From Ornatilinea sp. (GTDB taxonomy: Bacteria > Chloroflexota > Anaerolineae > Anaerolineales > Anaerolineaceae), in assembly GCA_018433975.1 (NCBI GenBank), contig JAHDQE010000043.1, positions 89,946 through 153,945 on the forward strand: a stretch of 64,000 nt of DNA, in the 5' to 3' direction. Below, piece after piece: positions 24,433-32,669 of this stretch. The notes under the pieces were generated by a model, which saw only the letters and a list, made by a program, of their open reading frames with translations, was not told the origin of the DNA and did no database searches. A program made the translations under genes and the position numbers. The first letter of the stretch is position 1, and every line of letters starts with the position of its first letter.

Positions 24433-24984
24433 ATGATACATAAGAAATTGAGCTGGATTACCCTCATTTCTGTGGTTGGATTGCTGATCCTCGCGGCCTG
24501 CTCTCCCAAGGAGCTTTCCGTTCAGGACCCCGCAGAGGATTTTGAACTGGTGAACTTTACCGGGGAAAAGGTGGCATTATCCACTTTCATTGGAGAGGAG
24601 CCTGTGCTGTTGTTCTTTCACATGGCGGATGGCTGACCGCCCTGCATGACCCAAATCGTTGATTTGGAAAACAGCACGACTTTTAACGATCTGGATATCC
24701 AGTTGATCAGCATTGCGGCGGACCCCGTAGATGTCCTGAGAAGTGCCGCGGCGGAATATGGCGTCGCAACGCCGCTGCTCTCCGATGGCGATAAGGCCGT
24801 TTCCAACCGTTACGGCGTGATGAAATGGGCCACAAAAGGCGGCGAGCCCAGCCACACCTTTGTCCTCATCGGCAAAGACGGAAAAATCGCCTGGGTTCAG
24901 GATTACGGCGCGGCCGAGAATGGGGGCAGGATGTATGTCCCGCTCGAAGAGCTCCTGCCGGAGATTGAACGAGCACTGAAATGA
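24433..24984 (+). CDS. Peroxiredoxin/thioredoxin-like lipoprotein with in-frame UGA (candidate selenoprotein)
   Basis: Read through TGA 24634-24636 this is 183 residues. A lipoprotein signal (LLILAACSPKE, Cys at ~24) is followed by an AhpC/TSA-like fold: FELVNFTGEKVALSTFIGEEPVLLFFHMADG-U-PPC-MTQIVDLE. U68 sits where the active-site Cys belongs, giving a U-P-P-C redox motif with Cys71. The frame and homology continue without interruption to the TGA at 24984 (GEPSHTFVLIGKDGKIAWVQDYG). A perfect 7-bp hairpin follows the UGA at bacterial SECIS distance. AGGAGA before ATG 24433 sets the start. If UGA is not decoded, only a 67-residue lipoprotein stub is made. Probably a membrane-tethered thiol peroxidase or reductase. 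Confidence 0.75.
24651..24667 (+). promoter_or_regulatory. Candidate bacterial SECIS hairpin
   Basis: CCAAATC-GTT-GATTTGG: seven perfect pairs with a loop beginning with G, starting 14 nt after the UGA, with the apical loop about 21 nt after it. Known bacterial SECIS elements have a short stem-loop just downstream of UGA with a G in the first loop positions. The stem is A/T-rich, so stability is modest. Confidence 0.55.
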
Positions 24985-24989
24985 AATTA

Positions 24990-25019
24990 ACGCCTTCGGG
25001 AGAGACCTTCCGGAGGCGT
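24990..25019 (+). terminator. Terminator after the peroxiredoxin-like gene
   Basis: ACGCCTTCGG / CCGGAGGCGT (one wobble pair) with a 10-nt loop, followed by five or more T. Confidence 0.75.
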
Positions 25020-25176
25020 TTTTGTATTGCTCTGCTTTCAAGGTCTTCAATATAGGCCATCTTGCCCGCATGAAAATGGGTCGCCTGACGCTGTAATAAT
25101 TCCCCTCACCGCACTACACTGAGGATAGAGCAACCCTGTCGGCTCCGCCGTTGAATATTTTATTCGGTTGAAAAAA

Positions 25177-25563
25177 ATGAATTCGATCAAGCATTTTGAC
25201 TCGCTGCCAATAGATACGGATGAACTGGTTCTGGCAGTCACGGGTGCACTCAAAGAAAAAAAATTTGAGTTTCACCCCTCCTTCAACCTGCGGCATGCCA
25301 GGACACAGCAAAAAGATTACCCGTGTTTCTATCACGGCACAGAGAACTGCTCCTGTCAGATGGTTGTGCTCCAGATCTACCGGAATTCTTCCCGGCGGAA
25401 TGGAGAATCTCCCATAACGCTGGTCTTGTACGGTCAGGACGACCAGACCCAGATCTCTTTTATCGAAAGCCAGGAGCATTTATCGGAGACCACGCTTCAG
25501 GAGTGTCTGGATATCGTTCTCGATAGGGTTCAGGTTTTGATAAAAAAGAAAGTGAGTGTATAA
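25177..25563 (+). CDS. Small conserved protein with a cysteine-rich HGT-C-x-C motif
   Basis: 128 residues. The N-terminus (TDELVLAVTGALKEKKFEF) recalls the start of DUF302-like folds, and the middle carries DYPCFYHGTENCSCQM, three cysteines and a histidine that could bind metal. ATG 25177 was chosen; a TTG nine bases upstream is in frame and the ribosome site is poor. It ends 1 bp before the next gene and is probably co-transcribed with it. I do not recognise a named family with confidence. Confidence 0.55.
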   Translation: MNSIKHFDSLPIDTDELVLAVTGALKEKKFEFHPSFNLRHARTQQKDYPCFYHGTENCSCQMVVLQIYRNSSRRNGESPITLVLYGQDDQTQISFIESQEHLSETTLQECLDIVLDRVQVLIKKKVSV

Positions 25564-25564
25564 G

Positions 25565-26374
25565 ATGAAACGAATCATCCTGTTTATTCTGATTGGACTG
25601 GCGATTTTGATCGTGGCATGCGGACTTCTGGCGTTGGGTTTTACCGTCGGGCGGGGATCCTGGGGTACGTCAGGATTCTGGCCGTTCAACCGGATAGGCT
25701 CCGGATTCTTCGGGATGCCGATGCACAATGGATGGTACAGCAATAATGCAAGGGGTGGATTCCGAGGAAACAGAGGGCAAAATTTTACAAACAACCCCGG
25801 GACTCCGGGAAATTATCCATGCGGAGACGATCAATGGGGAACCTGCTTCGCCAACCCGTCACAGGGAGCGGTCCTGACCCTTTCACAGGCTGAAGGTGCC
25901 GTGAAAGATTACATTGCCGGGTTTGATGTTTCCCTCGAAATTGGCGAGATCATGATCTTCGATAACCACGCCTACGCCGAGATCGTGGAAACGGATACCG
26001 GCATCGGCGCGATGGAAGTCCTGGTGGACCCAGTCAGCTTGAATGTGTATCCGGAATACGGTCCCAATATGATGTGGAATCAGAAATACGGCATGATGGG
26101 GGGCATGATGGGTTATTCCAATTGGAATACCACCGCAGAGATGTCCGTTACCGAACAGGAAGCCGTTGCCCTCGCCCATGATTATCTGGACCGTTACGAA
26201 CCGGGGCTGGAAGTGGAACACCATGTGGATCCGTTTTATGGCTATTACACCCTGCATACTTTGCAAGATGGTGAAGTGGTTGGGATGTTGAGCGTTCACG
26301 GTTCAACCGGTCAGGTCTTCCTGCACCAATGGCACGGCACCTTCATCGAAATGACCGAGGAACATGAGGAATAA
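25565..26374 (+). CDS. Membrane-anchored PepSY-like protein
   Basis: 269 residues. One N-terminal membrane helix (~4-28, LFILIGLAILIVACGLLALG), a Gly/Asn/Phe-rich linker (~30-90), then two PepSY-like units: LSQAEGAVKDYIAGFDVSLEIGEIMIFDNHAYAEIVE, and VTEQEAVALAHDYLDRYEPGLEVEHHVDPFYGYYTLH. Met-rich MWNQKYGMMGGMMGY between them could bind copper or another metal. The preceding gene ends 1 bp before the ATG, so they are likely an operon. Role in the envelope is unknown. Confidence 0.7.
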   Translation: MKRIILFILIGLAILIVACGLLALGFTVGRGSWGTSGFWPFNRIGSGFFGMPMHNGWYSNNARGGFRGNRGQNFTNNPGTPGNYPCGDDQWGTCFANPSQGAVLTLSQAEGAVKDYIAGFDVSLEIGEIMIFDNHAYAEIVETDTGIGAMEVLVDPVSLNVYPEYGPNMMWNQKYGMMGGMMGYSNWNTTAEMSVTEQEAVALAHDYLDRYEPGLEVEHHVDPFYGYYTLHTLQDGEVVGMLSVHGSTGQVFLHQWHGTFIEMTEEHEE

Positions 26375-26430
26375 CTGCCGGGCTGTCAAATAGCCCGTTC
26401 CGCTGGCAACCGGAACAAACCAGTAGTAAA

Positions 26431-26467
26431 GATGCAGCCCGGGAATAATGATTCTCCGGGCTGCATC
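26431..26467. terminator. Bidirectional terminator between convergent genes
   Basis: A 12-bp perfect stem GATGCAGCCCGG / CCGGGCTGCATC followed by TCATTTTG; it lies directly before the end of the minus-strand hydrolase and after the PepSY-like gene. Confidence 0.7.
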
Positions 26468-27328
26468 TCATTTTGTGTCTAAATTTTTTATCAGAAAATC
26501 CAGCATTTCGTTCCAGGCATCTTGAGCCGGACCTGGTTCGCGGATGGTTTCCGTGTTTACGAAGGCATGACCCACCCCAAGGTAAACCGAGATCGTGTTG
26601 GCGATGCCGCGCGCGTCCATCGCCGCGCCAAAACCGCGCACGTCCTCCAATGGAATGCTGCCGTCTTCTTCCCCAAAGATACCCAGCACCGGGCCATTCT
26701 CGCCCAGACTGCCCAGCGATTCCGGGTTCGTGATCGGGTCGCTGCCTTAAAAGATCACACTGGCGCACAGGTCAGGAGATGCCACTCCAAACTGCATGAC
26801 CTGCGTACCGCTGAAACAGAAGCCCACGGCGCCCACCCAGGTCGGGTCGACTCCATCGAGATGAGACAGATATTCCGCTGCTGCCTGAACACCCGTCGCG
26901 ACCTGTTCCTGCGGGGTGGAAAGCACCAGGTAGATCGCCGGGGCACCAGCCGGGTAATCTTTCCGCGGTACGCGTCCACTGCCATAACAGTATAAATCCT
27001 GGTCCGCCAGCAAGTCTGCCTTGCGGATCACATCTTCATTGATTCCGTAAAACTCGTGGATCAGGAGTACGGCGGGATGCAGACCAGGCCCAGCCTGCTG
27101 CGTCAGATAGGCATTCAGTGTCATCCCATCCGGCCCGGGGAAAGTGGAGTCGGTGAAATCGATAGCCACCTGGATAGGGTTCACAGCGTCATATATGATG
27201 GTCCCAATCAACGCCAGAGCAGCCAGCGCCGCCGCACCCAGCAGGGTACGCGCTAAATGCACCGGCCAATAAAAAGACAGATGAAAGATCCCATTCTTAA
27301 TCCGGAACGGAGCGCAGTGCTGCTCCAA
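26468..27328 (-). pseudogene. Decayed dienelactone hydrolase-like gene
   Basis: Homology to membrane-anchored dienelactone hydrolases runs through the whole region, with nucleophile GFCFSG, Asp in GEEDGSIP and His in GVGHAF all present. An in-frame TAA (26745-26747) replaces the residue between CASVIF and GSDPI, where the family usually has Tyr. In addition, the stretch around 26935-26995 reads sensibly only in another frame (TVMAVDAYRGKITRLVPR), implying two compensating frameshifts. An N-terminal membrane helix is retained. Either a recent pseudogene or several sequencing errors. Confidence 0.75.
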
Positions 27329-27414
27329 CTTGTTCCGGTAAAAGGTTGCACACCCGCGTGAAAAGCGTGATTCCTCCGGATAGAATGGATTTATCTTAAT
27401 GGAGGTAATGGATC

Positions 27415-27822
27415 ATGACCGAACCGATTGCAATACAAGTTACATTGAAGACGGAAAACTTTCAACAGGCGCTTGAAGCCGTTACAGACGCGCTCCAAAA
27501 ACAGGGTTTTGGCGTTGTCTCGCAGCTCGATCTCAAAGGAAAATTTCAGGAAAAACTGTCGAAAGACTTTCGACCTTATACCATACTGGGGGCCTGCAAC
27601 CCTCCGCTGGCTTATCGCGCGCTGCAATCCGATTCCCAATCCGGCTTAATGCTGCCCTGCAGCGTGGTGGTCGAACAGAGTCCGGATGGCTTCCTGGTGT
27701 CGGCCGCCAACCCCAGGGTCTTAATGGGCCTGGAGCACTTTGACGGGAACGAAACCCTCTTACAGGTTGCCGACGAAGCCTATGACCGGCTGGACCGCGC
27801 TCTGCAATCTCTGGCAAGCTGA
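27415..27822 (+). CDS. DUF302-family protein
   Basis: 135 residues, typical DUF302 length. Pattern: FQQALEAVTDALQKQGFGVVSQLDLKGKFQEKL, then YTILGACNPPLAYRALQSDSQSGLMLPCSVVV, a signature of the family with a Cys in GACNPP and LPCSV. The structure is known as a small alpha/beta fold but the function is not settled. GGAGG upstream supports the ATG. It is read divergently from the decayed hydrolase. A small hairpin AGCGGCAG / CTGCCGCT follows at 27831-27865 without a T run. Confidence 0.85.
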   Translation: MTEPIAIQVTLKTENFQQALEAVTDALQKQGFGVVSQLDLKGKFQEKLSKDFRPYTILGACNPPLAYRALQSDSQSGLMLPCSVVVEQSPDGFLVSAANPRVLMGLEHFDGNETLLQVADEAYDRLDRALQSLAS

Positions 27823-27970
27823 ACGCTGAAAGCGGCAGAAGCGGTTTACCTGCCGTCCTGCCGCTCTCGTGTCGCTGCGAGCCGCCGGATGATTTTACGG
27901 CGGCGCGGCAGCCTCCCCCTTGGTGCCGGGAAAGCCGGCATCTCCCATTTTTCCGGTTAGTCGATTTTTA

Positions 27971-28033
27971 TAGGTTGGATTGAGCGGTGCATGGCTGGTC
28001 AAAACCCGGCAGGGATCCAAGCGAAACCCAACA
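27971..28033. repeat. Large GTTGGATTGAGCG...AAACCCAAC repeat
   Basis: TAGGTTGGATTGAGCGG on the left and AAGCGAAACCCAAC on the right, related to the element at 1065-1099 but with a longer middle. Confidence 0.4.
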
Positions 28034-28052
28034 AGATACACCTTACCCCAAA

Positions 28053-28085
28053 ATCAGCAGGCGGAAAAGATTCCTGCCTGCTGAT
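28053..28085 (-). terminator. Terminator of the HEAT-repeat gene
   Basis: ATCAGCAGGC / GCCTGCTGAT, followed on the minus strand by TTTTGGGG. It lies 50 bp beyond the minus-strand gene end. Confidence 0.65.
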
Positions 28086-28134
28086 GAGAATTCTGTTAAA
28101 GTAAATCGGAAGATCTTTTTCCCTGATGCCCCGC

Positions 28135-28887
28135 TCATCGGTTGAGCTGATTCAGCGCGTAGGCTGCATCGCGCACCACCTGTTCATCGGGGTCCGCCAG
28201 CAGCACCTGGAGCGGCTGCCTGGCCCGCGGGTCACCCAACTCACCAAGGGCACGCGCCGCCGCCCGCACGGCCTCATTTTCTTCCCGAATGACGGCTTCG
28301 TGACGCAGCACTGCCCGTTGGCGTAAAATTTCTTCATCCAGACCCTTGACCATACTGCGCAGCAGCCCGGCCGCATGTTGGCGGATGCGCGGGCGCTCTT
28401 TGACCAGGCTGTTCAGGAACATCCCGGCGGCTTCCCGGCGGGCTTCGTCGTCATTTTTACGTTCATCATCCTGCATAAACGTCTCGGTCGCCGCCAAACG
28501 CAGCGCCGAATTGGCCTGAAGGTCGGGTACCAGGGGCTCCAACAGGTCCGCGATGGGCTGCTCGCCGGACTGGATCTCCGCGATTTGTTCCTCCAGCATC
28601 CGGCGGTTGGGGCTGGTGAGGGCACCCATCAATGGATCCACCGCCGTTTTATCGCCAATCCGCCCCAACGCGCGCGCCACCAGCGTCCGCAGGTGCACAT
28701 CCGGGAGCTCGAGCGCTTTGATCAGCGAAGCCACTGCGGTTTCGTCTCCCACCAATTCCAGCGCCTCGGCGGCGGCATAGCTGATGCCAAAGTGATGGTC
28801 GTAAAACAGCGCCTTTGCCAATCCTTTGATATTGCGCTGCGCTTTGAGCTTTTCAATCTTGGGCGGGCCGAAAATTAAATGCCACAT
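28135..28887 (-). CDS. HEAT-repeat protein
   Basis: 250 residues, soluble, made of ~30-residue helical pairs with PBS-lyase/HEAT signatures: AAAEALELVGDETAVASLIKAL, VARALGRIGDKTAVDPLMGAL, ARALGELGDPRARQPLQVLL. Such folds act as protein-binding scaffolds; no catalytic residues are visible. GGAGAACGAT before the ATG supports the start. Not obviously in an operon; divergent from panE with 276 bp between them. Partner unknown. Confidence 0.8.
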   Translation of the reverse strand: MWHLIFGPPKIEKLKAQRNIKGLAKALFYDHHFGISYAAAEALELVGDETAVASLIKALELPDVHLRTLVARALGRIGDKTAVDPLMGALTSPNRRMLEEQIAEIQSGEQPIADLLEPLVPDLQANSALRLAATETFMQDDERKNDDEARREAAGMFLNSLVKERPRIRQHAAGLLRSMVKGLDEEILRQRAVLRHEAVIREENEAVRAAARALGELGDPRARQPLQVLLADPDEQVVRDAAYALNQLNR

Positions 28888-29163
28888 ATCGTTCTCCTGG
28901 TCGGCGGGCCATTGTGCCCGGCGTAATGTTGGATCTTCTCCCCAATTATAAGTGAAATCGGACTACGCGGGAATTTCTCTTTCCAACGCCTGCAATCACC
29001 GTACGCTATGTCGCTGCTTTCCCGGCATCGTCCCGCGCCGGATGAATCACGGGTTCCGGCGGCTCCTGCGGGGCCTCGCAGAGACGGGGTATAATACTCA
29101 AAATTTTCAGATGCCTGAACAGCCTTACGGGGTTGCAGCAGGGCCATCGGACAGGAAACCACC

Positions 29164-30084
29164 ATGCCAGAGATTAAAAATGTCGCCATCCTCGGCGCGG
29201 GCGCGATGGGCGCTCACTATGCCGCTTGCTTTTTCGAAGCTCCCGAATTTTCAACCGCACTGATTGCCAGCGGCGAACGCTTTGACCGCCTCCAACAGGA
29301 CGGCCTGGTCGTCAACGGGAAGCATTACGCCATCCCGGTTGTCAACCCGGAGCAAGCCGCCTCGCCAATGGACCTGATCATTGTGGCACTTAAGCACCAC
29401 CACCTCAGCAGCGCGGTTCATGATTTACGCAATTTTGTCGGCCCCGACACCCTCCTGCTCTCCGTGATGAACGGGCTCGACAGCGAAGAAACCCTCACCG
29501 CAGCCTATGGAGCAGAAAAAGTGGTCTATGCCATGACAGTGGGGATTGACGCGGTCCGGGAAGGCAACCAGGTAGTTTACTCCAAACCCGGAACGGTTTA
29601 CTTTGGCGAAGCCGAGAACACCATCCTCACCGAGCGCGTCCGGCGGATACAGTCCGCGTTTGACCGCGCCGGGATCGCCCACACCACCCCCACCGATATG
29701 ATCCGCTGGATGTGGTGGAAGTTCATGGTCAATGTTGGCGTAAACCAGGCCTCGGCCGTCATGCGTGCCCCATACAGCGTCTTCCAGACCCTGCCCGATG
29801 CCCAGGCCGTGATGGAAGCGCTGATGCGCGAGGTAATTCAGGTGGCGCAGGTTGCCGGGGTCAATCTCACCGAGAAGGACCTGACCGACTGGTACAAATT
29901 CCTCAACACCCTCTCACCGCAGGGCAAAACCTCCATGCTGCAGGATATCGAAGCCGGGCGAAAAACCGAAGTAGAGCTGTTCGCCGGGAAGATGGTTTCC
30001 CTGGGCAGGCAGTATAACGTCCCTACCCCCGTCAACCAGACCATCCTCGATATCATTCACGTCCTGGAGAAAACTGCCGCGTAA
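29164..30084 (+). CDS. panE: 2-dehydropantoate 2-reductase (ketopantoate reductase)
   Basis: 306 residues, normal length. NADPH-binding Rossmann motif ILGAGAMGAHYA (~9-20), then VALKHHH, a conserved VMNGLDSEE and the C-terminal KFMVNVGVNQASAVMRAPY with the catalytic lysine expected in the WKFMVN helix. The enzyme reduces ketopantoate to pantoate in coenzyme A synthesis, although this broader PanE/ApbA family includes paralogues of other specificity. Ends in KTSMLQDIEAGRKTEVE, a family signature. Monocistronic, followed by the hairpin at 30102. Confidence 0.85.
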   Translation: MPEIKNVAILGAGAMGAHYAACFFEAPEFSTALIASGERFDRLQQDGLVVNGKHYAIPVVNPEQAASPMDLIIVALKHHHLSSAVHDLRNFVGPDTLLLSVMNGLDSEETLTAAYGAEKVVYAMTVGIDAVREGNQVVYSKPGTVYFGEAENTILTERVRRIQSAFDRAGIAHTTPTDMIRWMWWKFMVNVGVNQASAVMRAPYSVFQTLPDAQAVMEALMREVIQVAQVAGVNLTEKDLTDWYKFLNTLSPQGKTSMLQDIEAGRKTEVELFAGKMVSLGRQYNVPTPVNQTILDIIHVLEKTAA

Positions 30085-30101
30085 AAACATCCCGGGCGCC
30101 G

Positions 30102-30135
30102 GCATTCTTGAAAATTAAATATTTTTCAAGAATGC
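30102..30135. terminator. Hairpin between panE and vanZ-like gene
   Basis: GCATTCTTGAAAA / TTTTCAAGAATGC with an 8-nt loop. The right arm lies within the last codons of the minus-strand VanZ-like gene (stop at 30115-30117), so the terminator overlaps coding sequence on that strand. Confidence 0.7.
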
Positions 30136-30714
30136 GCGGGCAGCCACCTTGTAAAAATAAGCTGCCAGCCCGCGCGGCTGGATGTCCAATGCCCTGATCG
30201 CCCAGTAATATAAGCCGGCACAAATCAGGAAGAGCACATATCCGATCAGGACGCCAGAAGCGTTAAAGATAACATCATTCACGTCGATCACCCGGTAGCC
30301 GCAGTGGACAATCGCGGAAATCACCAGCTGCAAAGCCTCGATACCCAGGCCAACCGACAGCGGCTGCCACAGCATATCCCAAAACCGGACGCGCATCACA
30401 AAGCTGATTCCAAAACCAAACGGCAGGGTCAAAAGCGTATTCAGCACAACCCCCCGGAGGATGGCTTCAGCAGCGGCGCGGTCTCCAAAGTAAAAGGGAA
30501 TCCAATTTACCGATACTCGAAAAATGTAGGAACTTCCACCGCAGCCGAGGGGGATTGGAAAGATCGTTTCTTTTAAAACCAGCATCAGATAGACCCAGAA
30601 CGCCGAAAAACAGAACAGGTAAGAAAGGTCATGTTTCCGGCGCCACAGGACCAGAAGCAGAACGGATAGGATCACCAGTCCGATCAAGAACGTATGCCAA
30701 TCGAAATACAGCAT
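30115..30714 (-). CDS. VanZ-like membrane protein
   Basis: 199 residues with about five membrane helices; the VanZ signature is visible as VNWIPFYFGD, NTLLTLPFGFG, GIEALQLV and DVNDVIFNASGVLIGY. VanZ domains are linked to low-level teicoplanin resistance in one case but are otherwise of unknown function. It lies 30 bp downstream of the ABC permease on the same strand, so it is probably in the same transcript. Confidence 0.8.
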   Translation of the reverse strand: MLYFDWHTFLIGLVILSVLLLVLWRRKHDLSYLFCFSAFWVYLMLVLKETIFPIPLGCGGSSYIFRVSVNWIPFYFGDRAAAEAILRGVVLNTLLTLPFGFGISFVMRVRFWDMLWQPLSVGLGIEALQLVISAIVHCGYRVIDVNDVIFNASGVLIGYVLFLICAGLYYWAIRALDIQPRGLAAYFYKVAARAFLKNI

Positions 30715-30744
30715 TCCCGGACTACCTCATAAACTTAAAATGTT

Positions 30745-31923
30745 CTATCGCCCGTAGAGGACCTGTTCGCGTTCAAACAGGCGGATCGCCACAAAGATCA
30801 GTACCGCACTTACCACCAACGTAGCCCCTATAGAAATCCAGAACAGGTCAGGCCGCACCGTTTCACCGCGCAGGACCGCGTTGACCAGCACCGATTGTGA
30901 ATAAGATGGGATCAGCATCATTCCCGGCGTAGCCTTGGTGGAAAGGAACCCCACAAACGCTCCGGGGGAAGCCAGTACCAGCGGGACCAACCCCAGGTAG
31001 GTTTGCGCTTCTTTAAAGCTTTTTGTAAAGGTCGCAACCACCATTTGAATGGACGATGCCAGCAGCACCAGCGGCAGCAAAAGCCAGAAAACGGTCCACA
31101 GCGCAGGAATTTCGATCTGCATGGGCATCCCGGTAAACTCTTCCAATGGAACCAGGTTGAACATCGCGCCAAAAAACACCATCGCCAGCACCAGAGTCAG
31201 GATTGCGAAGGGCAGCGAGGCCAGTAGTTTGCCCAGCACGAAATCCCGGCGGCGAACCGGATTGATCAGCAGCGGCTCCAGCGAACCGCGCTCCCGTTCT
31301 CCGGCAGTAGCATCAATAATCACATACATTCCGCCCACACAAATCGTCACAATCAGCATAAACGGCATCATATTCAGAAAAACCAACGTCTGGCTTTGCG
31401 GCGTGGATACATCCATCTGGCCCACTGAGATCGCATTCAGCAGCGCCGGGTTCACACCCCGCGCCAGCAGCCGTACCGAGCCAATGGTCTGGCTGTAGGT
31501 GTACAGCAGTGTACGGACTCGTTGGATGAAATCCAGTGAAGCCTGGCGGGAAGTATCCACCACCAGCCACACCGGAGCCGGTTCCCCGGCCAGAAAGGCC
31601 TCTCCATAATCTTCCGAGATGATCAGCACGGCCTCCACCTCGCCCTCGCGCACCGCAGATTCCGGATCTTCCGGCGCTGCAAGCAGCTCGACATTGTTCT
31701 CTTCCAGGAAAGACACTAAACCCGGGGCGTTCTCCGCGCCGCTCACCGGTAGGCGCAGTACGGTCTCAATCGGATCGCCAAACAGCGACTTACCAAGAAC
31801 GATGATGAAGACCACCAGGAACGCGGGAGAAAACAGCGGCGTCAGCAAAGCACTGGAGATGGACCGGCGGTCGCGCAGGTTATCCAGCACTTCTTTTTTG
31901 AACACTACCCAGATCGGTTTCAT
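30745..31923 (-). CDS. ABC-2 type permease (NatB-like)
   Basis: 392 residues. A first membrane helix near 25-45, a large external loop (~50-170), then five to six helices from ~180 (FLNMMPFMLIVTICVGGMYVIID) to the end. The ERERGSLEPLLINPVRRRDFVLGKL segment is typical of NatB/ABC-2 permeases. With the ATPase at 31920, which its start overlaps by 4 bp, it forms an exporter, plausibly for Na+ or a small drug or peptide. Substrate cannot be told from sequence. Confidence 0.85.
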   Translation of the reverse strand: MKPIWVVFKKEVLDNLRDRRSISSALLTPLFSPAFLVVFIIVLGKSLFGDPIETVLRLPVSGAENAPGLVSFLEENNVELLAAPEDPESAVREGEVEAVLIISEDYGEAFLAGEPAPVWLVVDTSRQASLDFIQRVRTLLYTYSQTIGSVRLLARGVNPALLNAISVGQMDVSTPQSQTLVFLNMMPFMLIVTICVGGMYVIIDATAGERERGSLEPLLINPVRRRDFVLGKLLASLPFAILTLVLAMVFFGAMFNLVPLEEFTGMPMQIEIPALWTVFWLLLPLVLLASSIQMVVATFTKSFKEAQTYLGLVPLVLASPGAFVGFLSTKATPGMMLIPSYSQSVLVNAVLRGETVRPDLFWISIGATLVVSAVLIFVAIRLFEREQVLYGR

Positions 31924-32654
31924 CGCTCCAGCCCCTCCTCTGTCCCAATCAGGTCCACAAAAGCATCCTCCAGGTCCTCTTTACCGGTACGCATCCGCAG
32001 CTCCTCCGGCGTACCGCTGGCAACCACCATGCCTTTGGCAATCACCACAATCCGGTCGCACAGCACTGCCACTTCCTGCATGATATGGCTGGAAAGCAGC
32101 ACGCAGCGTCCCTCATCGCGGAGCTGGCGGATGAAGCGCCGCATGGCGCGGGTGCTCATCACATCCAACCCGGCAGTCGGCTCATCCAGCAGGATATTAC
32201 GCGGATCATGAACCAGCGCACGCGCGATGGATACCTTGACCCGTTCGCCGGTTGAGAAACCTTCCGTGCGGCGGTCTGCAATATCCTCCATTTCCAGCAG
32301 GTTCAGCAAACGATTAATGCGTCGTGTCAGGTCTGCCCCGTTCAGCCCGTGCAGTTCACCATAATAACGGATGTTCTCGCGTGCCGTCAGGCGGGGATAC
32401 AGGCCGTGACCTTCGGGCAGCACGCCCACCCGGGCCCGCACATCCAGCGGACGACCACATACGTCCAACCCATCCACGAATGCTTGACCCAATTCGGGTT
32501 TAAGAATGGTGTACAGCACCCGCAGGGTAGTGGTTTTCCCCGCTCCATTGGGTCCCAACAGACCGGTCACCTTTCCATCTTCGGCACGGAAAGAGACTCC
32601 GCGCAGAGCCTCAACTTTACCAAAAGATTTTTTCAGATCATGGACTTCAATCAT
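31920..32654 (-). CDS. ABC transporter ATPase (NatA-like)
   Basis: 244 residues. Walker A GPNGAGKTTT (~34-43), a variant signature STGERVKVSIARAL in place of LSGGQ, Walker B NILLDEPTAGLD, and H-loop LLSSHIMQE. It couples ATP hydrolysis to the permease encoded directly downstream (4-bp overlap). The upstream gene is a lipoprotein hydrolase 15 bp away, so a four-gene operon hydrolase-ATPase-permease-VanZ is likely. Confidence 0.9.
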   Translation of the reverse strand: MIEVHDLKKSFGKVEALRGVSFRAEDGKVTGLLGPNGAGKTTTLRVLYTILKPELGQAFVDGLDVCGRPLDVRARVGVLPEGHGLYPRLTARENIRYYGELHGLNGADLTRRINRLLNLLEMEDIADRRTEGFSTGERVKVSIARALVHDPRNILLDEPTAGLDVMSTRAMRRFIRQLRDEGRCVLLSSHIMQEVAVLCDRIVVIAKGMVVASGTPEELRMRTGKEDLEDAFVDLIGTEEGLER

Positions 32655-32669
32655 GTATTCTCCCTCCCC

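Noticed and set aside
26745..26747. In-frame TAA in the dienelactone hydrolase as recoding
   Set aside because: TAA is not known to be recoded in this way and other frame errors are present, so pseudogene or sequence error is more likely.
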